Part shown: piece by piece, positions 1-9,323 of the stretch | Layout: every line of letters starts with the position of its first letter | Numbering within the stretch: position 1 is the stretch's first letter | NCBI GenBank assembly: GCA_036186865.1 | Contig: AP025065.1 | Coordinates: 12,701,192-12,765,191, forward strand | Direction of reading: 5' to 3' | DNA length: 64,000 nucleotides | DNA from: Eustoma russellianum | Taxonomy: Eukaryota; Streptophyta; Magnoliopsida; Gentianales; Gentianaceae | Made by a program: the position numbers and the translations under genes | The notes under the pieces: model-generated | Seen by the model: only the letters and a program-made list of their open reading frames with translations | Told to the model about the DNA's origin: nothing | Database searches by the model: none

Positions 1-1542
1 CTTAGTCATTTTCGCTTCAACGCAAACTTGACATTTTTTCTTAGTCATATTCAGTTTAGGCAACAAATCAAGATTTATCATTCTTTGAATTGATTTGTAA
101 TTAACGTGTCCCAAACGTAAATGCCATAAACAAGAAGACTCAAGCATATAAGCAGAAGTAGATGCATTTTCATTAGCCACTACGGGCACAACTTTTTCTT
201 TCTTAGGTACAATGGTCATAACGTTTAACTTAAACATTCTGTCGACCAAGTACCCCTTTCCCAAGTACAACCCATTCTTAGTAATGATAACTTTGTTAGA
301 CTCTAACATAAGTCTAAACCCATGCATCACCATCAAAGCGCCAAAAATCAAATTCTTCCTAATATCAGGAACATGCAGAACATTCTGCAGAGTCAGAAAC
401 TTTCCAGAAGTCAACTTCAAAACAACATTTCCTTCACCTTCAAACTTTGATGAAGCATCATTTCCCATGTAAAGCTGTGCACCATCAACGGGCTTGTATT
501 CTGTGAACATTGCCTTGTTTGCACAAACATGTCTCGTAGCTCCAGTGTCAAGCCACCATGCGTGCGGATTTCCCACAATGTTGCATTCACTCACAACAGC
601 ACAAAGATCCAGATCTTCCATTGCACCAACCAGATTCGCCTTCGCTTTCTCTTGCCTCTTCTTTGGCTTGCGACAGTCACTGCTCCGGTGCCCCTGAATG
701 CCACAGTTGTAGCACTTACCTGTGAACTTTTTGGCGATCTCTTTGCCTTTGTTGTTCACACCCAACTTGCCTTTCTTTTTCTTCGTCGCCTCTGCGACAT
801 GAGCCTTTGCCTGACTAGAAAATTGAGCAAACTTCTTCTCAGATCTGCGATTGTCTTCTTCGATACGCAATCGAACAATCAGATCTTCCAAGGACATCTC
901 CTTTCGCTTATGTTTGAGATAGCTCCTGAATTCCCTCCACGAAAGAGGTAGCTTCTCAATAACAGCAGCAACAAGGAAAGATTCACTAAGGGACATACCC
1001 ACTTCCTCCATTTCAGCCACTAACATCTGAAGTTCCTCAATCTGAGAAACAACAGTTTTAGAATCAGTCATCTTAAAATCAAGAAATTTACCAATGATAA
1101 ATTTCTTCGCACCAGCATCCTCTGTCCTATATTTTTTGTCTAAAGCCTGCCATAAAGATTTTGCAGTCTTAAAGGTACTATACAGTCCATACAGAGTATT
1201 ATCAAGACAACTTAAAATGTGACTCAAACAGACATAATCACTATATTTCCATGCTTCAGCCATCAAGCTATTCTGCATATTCACGTTTTAATCCTCGACT
1301 GGTATCACCACTGGAGGATCCTCGGTCAGCAGTTTGGCCAGCCCCAGAGTTGTCAAAAAGAACAGCATCTTCTGCTGCCAACGTTTAAAGTAACTGCCTC
1401 CAAACTTCTCCGGTTTCTCAACTTGTCCAACAACCGGAACAGGAGCAGGAATGGCAGCGGGTGCAACTGGAACAGCAGTGTTCACTTCTTCGGACGGACC
1501 AAGGTGCACGCCATTGAAGGAGTTCGAACTTTCGTTCTCCAT
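1..1542 (-). pseudogene. gag-pol of element A (gag, zinc knuckle, protease, start of integrase), one internal stop
   Basis: Gag coats the element RNA and pol supplies the enzymes. I chose the ATG at 1542 because MENESSNSFN is shared with elements B and C. A single in-frame TAA (1288-1290) interrupts gag after VIPVED; from there the frame is open to base 1 (checked line by line). Visible parts: gag core with FKRWQQKM, LIVRLRIEEDN, a complete CCHC knuckle (CYNCGIQGHRSSDC, about 671-712), protease active site WWLDTGATRHVC (about 520-555) and the start of the integrase zinc-binding domain (HLRLGHVNYKS and CQVCVEAK near the window edge). Compared with B and C, which have many breaks, this copy is nearly intact. 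Reverse transcriptase and RNase H lie beyond the window. Confidence 0.88.
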
Positions 1543-1648
1543 TTCAGATTCTGTAGGCAATACAGACAGAACCAGAAACCGATTAGTTTCGTACAAACAG
1601 ATGCAATAAACGCAACCAGAAAACCGAAACAGATTACAGTATATATAT

Positions 1649-1664
1649 CAAATCGTCTTAAGAA
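1649..1664 (-). other. Atypical primer binding site of element A
   Basis: Directly after the LTR end (TTTCTAACA) the minus strand reads TTCTTAAGACGATTTG. It does not begin TGG, so it does not fit the 3' CCA end of a tRNA. It is complementary over 16 bases, with one G-U pair, to the LTR segment at 1755-1770. See the self-priming finding. Confidence 0.6.
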
Positions 1665-1738
1665 TGTTAGAAACTGTAATCATAAAAGTGTACAGTGTGT
1701 GTTTGTGTAAACTGACGAAATGTAAGCAAAACCGAGGC

Positions 1739-1771
1739 GAGTCTAACGACTCTGTCCTTAAGACGATTTGC
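1739..1771 (-). other. Primer-like segment plus hairpin in LTR of element A
   Basis: The minus strand reads CAAATCGTCTTAAGGA (1770-1755), then after CA a perfect five-base-pair hairpin GAGTC-GTTA-GACTC (1752-1739). The same order, segment then hairpin, is found in the LTRs of B and C. The hairpin would sit immediately 3' of a self-primer. Confidence 0.6.
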
Positions 1772-2014
1772 TCCGGTACAAAGTGCCCAACCAGAATACA
1801 CAGCAAACGTCTCCCAGGATACAACGGCTACAGTTCATACGAAGTGGCACACCAACGTAAAGAACTCGGCGAACCTGTGGAATGCTCTGATTTCTCGAAC
1901 AGGAAACGCAACAGTGCAGTATGCAGAAACGAAAATTCCAGGAGGAAAAATGAAGACAATGGAAAACGCAGAGTGAACGTATGTTGTGTTGTAGAAAGCC
2001 TGGAGAAGGAGGCA

Positions 2015-2021
2015 ATTTATA
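2015..2021 (-). promoter_or_regulatory. TATA box of element A LTR
   Basis: Minus-strand TATAAAT inside CCGCCTATAAATTGCC, placed between the upstream repeat array (U3) and the presumed transcribed R/U5 part. Elements of this group start transcription about 30 bases downstream; the exact start is inferred. Confidence 0.6.
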
Positions 2022-2049
2022 GGCGGGAAGAAAACGGCGGTTGATCTCC

Positions 2050-2332
2050 AGATTAAACCGCAGCCGTCGGATCAAACGGTTTTCGTCCACAGCCGTTAGA
2101 TCGTCAACTGCAGCAGTTTTAAACGTAGACCGTCGGATGAAAACTGCTGCCCAGATACGATCTCAGCCGTTGGATCACGATCCGCGTAGACAACGATCCA
2201 CAACCGTTAGATCTAGATGAAGAAACCGTTCCCAGATACGATCTCAGCCGTTAGATCATAATCCGTGTAGACTACGATCTACACCGTTAGATCTTGCAAC
2301 GGTTATGATCAAAAATAATTTCAACCGTCGGA
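2050..2332 (-). repeat. Array of about eight CCGTTAGATC-type motifs in U3 of element A
   Basis: On the plus strand the motif CCGTYRGATC occurs near 2062, 2091, 2130, 2165, 2203, 2245, 2283 and 2323, spaced mostly 35-42 bases apart with diverged spacers such as ACGATCC and AACTGC. It lies just upstream of the TATA box in the element's reading direction. Position and regular spacing suggest enhancer repeats, as known for U3 boxes of Tnt1-type elements; function here is inferred. Confidence 0.7.
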
Positions 2333-2903
2333 TCACTTGATTTATTTTTCTGGAAAATTTAAAAGAAAATTTATCCAAAAAGATAAGAACCGCACGAGCC
2401 ACGAGCCACGAGCCACGAGCCCGAGCCGAGCACGAGCCGAGCCGGCCAGCCGGACGGGCGGGCGGCGGCGGCGCGCGCGCGTGTGTGGTGAACCTTGCCT
2501 GAGCTGCGTCCTGACTCCGTCAGAAAACTTCTCATGCCCAAGGGCACATTTTAGAAAGCTCCAACTTGTAACTTATATGGTGGCTTTTTCAACCCAAGTG
2601 ACCAATGTGGTATTCCACTTAAAGGGTGATGTGTTCACTCCTCATGAGGTCACATCACCACTTTTCCATTTTCCTTTCAATTTTACTCCAACTTTGAGCA
2701 TTAATTTCTCATTCACCCGGTATCGGAATCGAGTGATTCAAAAGCCTAAAGTCATCTACTTGTCACGTAGATAATTTAAAAATTATTAGTTGTCGTTTTT
2801 GATTAACGAACACTAATTATAATTAAGCTCAAAGTATGGTGGTTGTCAACTTTTGACAAACCCACTTCCCAAACTTTTCCAACTTACCTCATTTTCTCCA
2901 ACA

Positions 2904-3290
2904 TATATTAAATATAAACACATATGTTTACATAAAAAGAATGGCAGCTTCCCCTTTTCTTCCTTACTGCCAGCGTCCAAATTGCGGGAGAGAGAAGATG
3001 CCCAGCTGCCGAATACTTGCTGGGAAACTTGGGGGGATTTTATGGGGAGGTTTGGGGTGCTGCCGAGGGAATGGGGGCGTTTGTGTGTATATATATAGGT
3101 ATATATAGATTTAGGTTGGCATAATTATAATATGATTAGGATTAAAATTCTATCATTTTCTTATTCCTTTCCTAGTATGATTAGGATGCTAATTAGTAAA
3201 ACTATATCCCAATTCTTTTTTCTTTTCCTATTAGGATACTACTACTTAGGCTTTATTTTATTTTATATTTTCTTTTTCTTTTTCTTTTTT
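2904..3290. other. Unassigned AT-rich spacer between elements A and B
   Basis: No gene is seen. It holds a G-rich patch (about 2985-3070), TATATATA-type runs near 3090-3110 and a pyrimidine-rich end (3230-3290). It may include the lost or diverged U3 of element B's 5' LTR; a possible LTR-like start lies near 3118 (TGGCATAATTATAAT), but I could not confirm it. Confidence 0.4.
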
Positions 3291-3297
3291 TGGACCT

Positions 3298-3435
3298 GGG
3301 GTATAACACAGTATATCGAGGAAGTACGTCTTCAGGACAGAGTCTTGGACTCGCATCGGATTGCTTACCGTTATTTTACTCTACACGAATACACACTGTA
3401 CAGAATTTTTTTCCATTACAAGCTTAAGACGTATT
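3298..3435 (+). repeat. 5' LTR remnant of element B with hairpin and atypical primer site
   Basis: Matches the R/U5 part of the other Tork-like LTRs: CACAGTATATCGAGG, then primer-like GTACGTCTTCAGGA (3324-3337), then hairpin GAGTC-TTG-GACTC (3340-3352). The U5 tail TACACACTGTACA resembles element A. The LTR ends TTACA at 3420. The next 15 bases, AGCTTAAGACGTATT, are the primer-site equivalent; pairing with the LTR segment is imperfect here, in keeping with decay. Confidence 0.7.
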
Positions 3436-3553
3436 CTTTTTATACTATTTTCTTTTTCTTTCTGTTCGCAAACCAGTTATTTATACTGATTTGCACTCTG
3501 CTTCTACTCCTTCTGTTTCTCAGTTGTTTGTTTCTGCGTCAACAGAAACTGAA

Positions 3554-6500
3554 ATGGAGAACGAAAGCTCGAACTCGTTCAACACTATGATTGGTGCGCA
3601 TCTTAATGCCGATAGACAGAACAGTGATGTTCTTGTGGCACCCAATGCTGGGGTGCCCTTGAATGCTCCTGCACCAGGTCCTATTGGGACCCAAGTGGAG
3701 AAACCTGAGAAATTTTTTGGTAGTTTCTTCAAACGATGGCAGCAGAAGATGCTGTTTTACCTTACTGCTATGGGTTTTGCCAGAATGCTTATCGAGGACC
3801 CTTAGGTTGTGGATCCGGTTGATGATCAGAACAAGAATATGCAAAATAACATGTTTGCTGAAGCATGGAATTTTAACAATTATGTTTGTTTGAGTCACAT
3901 TCTGAGTTGTTTACACAATTCTCTTTATGGATTGTACTGTACTTATAAAACTACAAAGTCCTTATGGCAGGCTTTAGATAAGAAATATAGCACGAAAGAT
4001 GTCGGTGCAAAGAAGTTTATTGTCAAAAAATTCCTTGATTTTAAAATGTCAGATTCTCGAACAGTTGTTTCGCAGATTAAGGAACTACAGTTGTTGGTGG
4101 CCGAAATGGAAGAGGAGAGCATGTCGCTTAGTGAATCTTTTCTAGTGACAGCTTTGATTGAGAAACTACCACTTTCGTGGCGGGAATTCAAGAGGTATCT
4201 CAAACACGAGAGAAAGGAAAGAACATTGGAAGATCTAATTGTCTGACTCTATATAGAGGAGGACAATTGAAGAAGTGAGAAAAAGTCTGCTTCATATTCT
4301 GGTCAAATGTCGTAGAGGCGATGAAGAAAAAGAAATGACATCTTGGAGTGAACAACAAAGGCAAACAAATTGCCAAGAAGTTCACAGGAAAATGTTACAA
4401 TTGTGGCATTCAGGGGAATTGTAGCAATGAATGCCGCAAGCCAAAGAAGAGGCAGGATAAACCAAAGGTAAATATGGTTGGTGCTATGGAAGATCCGGAC
4501 CTATGTGCTGTTGTGAATGAATACAACATTGTGGGGAACCCACACGAATGGTGGTTGGATACTAGAGCTACGAGACATGTCTGCACCAATAAGACAATGT
4601 TCTCAGAGTACAAGCCTGGAAATAATGAGCAACTTTACATGGGAACCGATGCTTTGTCAAAGATAGAAGGTGAAGGGAAAGTTGTTCTGAAGCCGACCTC
4701 AGGAAAGCATCTGAATCTGCAGAATGTGCTGCATGTTCCTGACATCCAGAAGAATCTGGTCTCTGGTGCTTTGCTTATTATGCATGGCTTTAGACTAGTG
4801 TTTGAGTCTAATAAAGTTATTGTTTCAATGAATGGTTTGTATTTGGGGAATGAGTACTTGACTGATAGGATGTTTAGGTTAAATGTCACTACCATTGTAC
4901 CCAAAAAAGATGTGCCTGCACTGGCCAATAATAATGCTTACTCTTATGCTTACATGTTTGATTCTTCTTGTTTATGGCATTTTCATTTAGGACACGTAAA
5001 TTACAAGTCAATAAAAGGAATGATTAACCTTGACTTATGCCCAAATTGAATTTTAAACGGAAAAATGCAAAATTTGTGTTGAAGCAAAAATGGCAAAGGC
5101 GCCATTTCCTATAGAAAGGAACACTGACCTTTGGACTTATTTCATACAGATGTGTGTGATTTAAAGTTTGTGCAAACGATAGGCTGTAAAAAGTATTTTG
5201 TAACTTTTATCGACGATTGCACTAGATATTATTATGTTTATTTGCTAAGTAGCAAAGATGTGGCCATTGATGCTTTTAAAGGCTATGAAAATGAAGTTGA
5301 GAATCAGCTTAGCAAACGAATTAAAACAATTCAGAGTGATAGAGGCGGAGAATATGACGTACCGTTTAATGAATTTTGTTCAAAACTTGGCATCATTCAT
5401 CAAACGACTACACCATATTCACCTCAATCTAATGGTGTTGTAGAACACAAAAACCGTACCTTAAAGGAGATGATGAATGCTATGTTGATAAGTTTGGGTT
5501 TACTTCAAAACTCGTGGGGGAAAGCGATTCTCTCTGACAACGTCATTTTAAATAGATTTCATTCTAAAAAATAGAAAAAACCCATACGAACTTTGGAGAG
5601 GCCGTAGACCTAGCTACAAATACCTAAAAGTGTGAGGGTGTCGGCAAAGGTTGTTGTACCTAAACCAAGACAAGTAAGAATTGAGCCTAAAATGACTGAC
5701 TGCATATTCAAAAGATATGCGACTAACAGTAGTGCATATCGATTCTTGGTGCACAAATCGGACATTCCTGACATATACGAAAATGTTGTAATGGAGTCAA
5801 GGAATGCTGTGTTTTTTAAAGATGTCTTTCCAAAGAAAGACAAAAACAATGAAGAGACAAGTACTGGTAAGCGATCTAGAATACTAAAATCCTTTGGACC
5901 ATATTTCTAACATATATAGTAGAAAACGAGCCAAGAACTTTTTCTGAGGCGATGTCAACTCCAGAAGCTCCTTTCTAGAAAGAGGCAACAAACAACGAGA
6001 TAGATTCTATGCTTCAAAATCATACTTGGGAGCTGGTTAACTTCCACCAGGAAGTAAACCACTCGGGCGCAAGTGGATTTTCAAGAATAAATTAAAAGAA
6101 GATGGATCTACTGAAAAATACAAGGCGCAGTTAGTAGCCAAAGGCTATCGACAAAATGAAGGTTTTGACTTCTTTGACACTTACTCACCAGTGACTAGGA
6201 TCACTTCTATCAGAGTGCTAGTTGCGATTGCTGCAATCTATAACTTAGATTTCCATCAGATGGATATGAATACAGCCTTTCTCAATGGTGAATTGGAGGA
6301 AGAAATCTATATAGAGCAACCCGAAGGGTTCATTGTCCCAGGACAAGAGAAGAAATTTTGTAGACTTGTTAAGTCTTTGTACAAACTTAAACGAGAACAT
6401 AAATAGTGGCACTTGAAGTTTGATCAGACAATGCTGTCTAACGGCCCCAGGATCAATGAGAGTGACAGTGTGTTTACATTAAGAACACGCAAAATACCTA

Positions 6501-7263
6501 TGTGATAGTGTGTCTCTGTGTTGTAAAAACTCCAATTGACTTAAGTATACACTTAAAGAAGAACCGAGGTGAACCAGTAGCTCAATTGAAGTATTCACAA
6601 GTGATTGGGAGTCTGATGTAGATAACAAACCAGACAAGACCAGACTTAGCATGTTCAGTAAACAAATTGAGCAGGTTTACCAGTAATCAAAATAATGATC
6701 ATTGGAAAGTAATCCGATACTTGAAGTATATAATGAACCTTTGATCATTGAATTGAGCTACTAATATAATGATCATTGAAAGGATACTGCGATGCAAACT
6801 GGATATTAGATAGTAAAGATTCTAAGTCCACCAGTGGATATTCATTCATGATTGGTGGAGGTGCCGTGTCATGGAAATCCATAAAGTAGACGTGCATAAC
6901 TCGGTCCACTATGGAAGCTTGGTTTATAGCACTGGATAAAGCCGGGAAAGAGGCTGAACGGCTTTGGAATTTCCTGAAAGATGTTCCATGCTAGCCTAAG
7001 CCAATCCTCCTATCAGCATACACTGTGATAATCAGTCAACTATAGGACGAGTTCAAAGTAGCATCAACAATGGTAAGTCTCTACACATACGTCGGAGACA
7101 CGACACCATTAAACAGTTGATCTCTAATTGCGTGATTTCTATTGATTATATAAAATCAAAGGATAATCTTGTGGATCTGCTTACAAAAGGTTTGCTTAGA
7201 GATCAGATGTCAAATTTGACGAACAGAATAGGACTAAAGCCTACAATGCAAGAACCTTTGTAA
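3554..7263 (+). pseudogene. gag-pol of element B, multiply broken
   Basis: The start at 3554 opens MENESSNSFN as in A. Breaks in order: TAG at 3803, TGA at 4244 in the gag motif LIV(R)L, and a frameshift before 4348. The zinc knuckle has lost its histidine (CYNCGIQGNCSNEC) and the protease active site reads DTR rather than DTG (about 4559). A frameshift follows near 5040. The integrase core 5131-5574 keeps its D, D and E (FHTDVCD, QSDRGGEY, VVEHKNRT), with stops after 5574 and 5910. Reverse transcriptase starts near 6040 but a deletion near 6520 of about 200 bases, compared with C, removes the catalytic YVDD. RNase H follows (YCDANW; EAE changed to EAW near 6910) to the terminal TAA at 7261. 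It cannot encode active enzymes. Confidence 0.9.
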
Positions 7264-7807
7264 CGGTAACCCAACCTTGTTGACTGAAGATCTTAGAATC
7301 TTGGTTTAATAGGACAACTAAGTTATGAAGTTTCAGTAAAGCACTTACTCATTCTGTTAAATAAAAGTGATGTCTACAGAAAAGTGAGGGTAAGCTGAGG
7401 CTTTTAATGGTTCCTATATCTTGATATTTCAAGTGGGGTATGGCAGAATACTCTTGATAAGAAACACATATGTAGGTGTGAAGTATGGCCGCTTCAATGA
7501 GAATTTTGTAAGGTCAAAGTTCTTTAACACACTTTCTGAAGCCAGGTGATTCGTGGCCAAAAAGAACACAATCATGAGAACCAAAAAAGTGTTAAAAAAA
7601 TGTTGTGTGAGTAATGTTGTCTAGGTTCACAACAAAGGCCGATTAGTTCAAGACATCAAGTCACTAATTAGCCTAGTGGATCTGATAGTATATCACTAAA
7701 AAAGGTCCAAAGCCAGAAGCTACCTCTTCTAATGTAGTATTTTTTTGTGTGACTTCTCGGTAGAGTCTGCATGAACACTTGCATTAATTCTCATTCATGT
7801 GGGGGAT
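7264..7807 (+). other. 3' untranslated region of element B with polypurine tract
   Basis: No reading frame. It is closely similar to the region after pol in element C (13275-13509 continued at 24873-25173), including TAAGCTGAGGCTTTTAATGG and TTCAAGTGGGGTATG. The tract GTGGGGGA at 7799-7806 directly precedes the LTR and would prime plus-strand synthesis. Confidence 0.7.
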
Positions 7808-8432
7808 TGTTAGAGAAATTGGAAAGAAATTGAAAATGTGCCGAATTACAAACGTGGTTAGCAACGTATTTTGAGCTAATTTATGATTAGTTTTATTACT
7901 GATAAGTAGAAACTAAAGAGTCCTTAATTATCTATACGACAAGTAGATAATTTTAGGGTTTTGAATCACTCAATTCTGATACCGGATAAATGAGAAATTA
8001 TTACTCAAAGAAAGAAGGAAAGTCAGCTCTGCTTGGCCCATACCTGATGGGTTCAGGTTGCGGAGTGATCTGTGGACCTGATGGGTTTAGGTTGTGGACT
8101 GAGCTAAAGGACTAAAGTTGTGGCTGCAGACTGCAGGAAGGGTCCTGTACCAGCAGGTCAGATCTTATCAACTGAGATGAAGTTTGTTTGAGTTTACACA
8201 TCTCCAGGTTGTTAAGATAGGCTAAGGTTAAGTTTGAAAAGTTGTTGAGCTTTAACTGACTGAGCTCACCTGAATTTGTTAAGATCTAAAGGCTCATATT
8301 GAATAGTTATTCGATATGACAGATGAGGGCAGACCTGGTGCGGTTATCAGATCCAAGGGTTCATGCCGAGTAGGTATCTGATCCTACGGTTGTGGTTGAA
8401 CTGACTGTAACAGACTGACCTCAGAATTTCCC

Positions 8433-8439
8433 TATAAAT
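8433..8439 (+). promoter_or_regulatory. TATA box of the B/C LTR
   Basis: TATAAAT in CCCTATAAATAGTGG; the matching site in the downstream LTR is at 25796-25802. Transcription should begin about 30 bases further on, near 8460, which puts the primer-like segment roughly 230 bases into the RNA. Confidence 0.6.
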
Positions 8440-8690
8440 AGTGGTCTGGATGACCTATGTGGTCACTCACTCAAAATCCGAAGTTCTTTCTCTTTCTCTG
8501 CAATCTCCTTCTCTCTGCGTATTCATTCTCCTACATACAAAAAACATTCTGCATTTCAAGTAATCTGAGAAGTTATGGATAGCTTATAGGTTCAGTGAGT
8601 TCATATGGTGTAGTGTGGCTCTTCTGAACTAACTTCTGTTGTATCCTGGGAGAAGATTGCTCCATCTGGTTGGGCACAGTATACCGGAGC

Positions 8691-8720
8691 AATACGTCTT
8701 AAGAAAAGAGTCCTAGACTC
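8691..8720 (+). other. Primer-like segment plus hairpin in the B/C LTR
   Basis: AATACGTCTTAAGAA (8691-8705) is the exact reverse complement of 9253-9267, just after the LTR. Two bases later comes hairpin GAGTC-CTA-GACTC (8708-8720). The downstream LTR has AATACGTCTTAAGGAA at 26055-26070 and GAGTC-TTG-GAATC, one base off. Confidence 0.65.
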
Positions 8721-9251
8721 TTCTCGGATCTCTGCTCAGCTGAGATGTTGAGGTTATTGCCGAGTTGAGCTCTGCTTTGTGCTGAGCTCTACTAATCAAA
8801 AGATATATCATCACTGTTGTTGTAAAGTGTTGCCAAGCTGAGCTCTGAAGTGTGCTAAGCTCTGCTGTTTGGCTGAGAGCTGCCATTGTTCTATAGCACT
8901 GCAGTGCTGAGTTCGGGTGAAGCGGTTGAAAGCATAACTTTTCGTCTGATGTGCTAAGGTGCCGAGGTCGACAGGTCGGCCATTAGTCCAGAATGTAAAT
9001 ACAATTGTGCTGACTAGACTAACCTGATCTGACTGATCAGTCTAAGGTCAGGTCAGCTCAGCTGAAGTGCTGTTTCACCACGGTCAACAGGTTGGCTGAC
9101 TGTTCAGTAAGCAAACACATTGGCTACCTAGACTCTCTTGACCTGGCAGGTCGGTCTGAATTGATCTGAGCTTGGCAGGTCGACCATTGTTTTGTTTCAT
9201 AAGAAAACTGTACAGAAGTCAATTTTGTTTGATTTTAATTCATTTTCAACA

Positions 9252-9267
9252 ATTCTTAAGACGTATT
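9252..9267 (+). other. Atypical primer binding site of element C
   Basis: ATTCTTAAGACGTATT follows the LTR end. There is no TGG start, so a tRNA 3' end would not fit. Fifteen of these bases pair perfectly with LTR segment 8691-8705, in the orientation needed for the segment's 3' end to be extended into U5. Confidence 0.65.
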
Positions 9268-9323
9268 TGTTATTGATTCTGTATTGATTCTCTCGTTTGT
9301 TTCTGACGTGTTACAGAAACTTA

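Larger units (their letters stand above)
1..2903 (-). mobile_element. Element A: Tork/TNT1-like Copia LTR retrotransposon, 3' part outside window
   Basis: Reading on the minus strand, an LTR (2903 to 1665) is followed by a short leader and a gag-protease-integrase reading frame that runs off the window start. The protein resembles elements B and C in this window (same gag opening MENESSNSFN, same zinc knuckle and protease). It is the best preserved of the three. The 3' LTR and the target-site duplication cannot be seen. Lineage is called from recalled family resemblance, not from a search. Confidence 0.9.
1665..2903 (-). repeat. 5' LTR of element A (1239 bp)
   Basis: On the minus strand it starts TGTTGGAGAAAATGAGG and ends TTTCTAACA, giving the TG...CA termini of an LTR. 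Its middle (about 2715-2735) shares a GAATCACTCGATTCCGATAC-type block with the LTRs at 7808 and 25174. It contains a TATA box, an upstream repeat array, a primer-like segment and a small hairpin, listed separately. U5 after the hairpin is only about 74 bases. The sister LTR lies outside the window, so the outer end is inferred from homology and the terminal dinucleotides. Confidence 0.8.
3291..7807 (+). mobile_element. Element B: decayed Tork-like Copia element with truncated 5' LTR
   Basis: Contains the last ~120 bases of a 5' LTR, an atypical primer site, a heavily broken gag-pol and a 3' untranslated region ending in a purine tract that runs straight into the LTR at 7808. Close relative of A and C. 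Its 5' LTR has a short U5 like A, whereas the LTR at its 3' end has a long U5, so its two ends are not a sister pair. Confidence 0.85.
7808..9251 (+). repeat. LTR shared by elements B (3' side) and C (5' side), 1444 bp
   Basis: Starts TGTTAGAGAAATTGG after a purine tract and ends TTTTCAACA before the primer site of C. It matches the LTR at 25174-26635 along its whole length. It contains TATA box 8433-8439, primer-like segment 8691-8705, hairpin 8708-8720 and a long U5 of about 530 bases with GCTGAGCTCTGCT-type repeats. One LTR between two internal regions indicates recombination or a tandem junction rather than two separate insertions. Confidence 0.88.

Noticed and set aside
1219..2090. Plus- and minus-strand frames over the element A leader and LTR
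   Set aside because: Shadow frames of the LTR and gag of element A; no domain.
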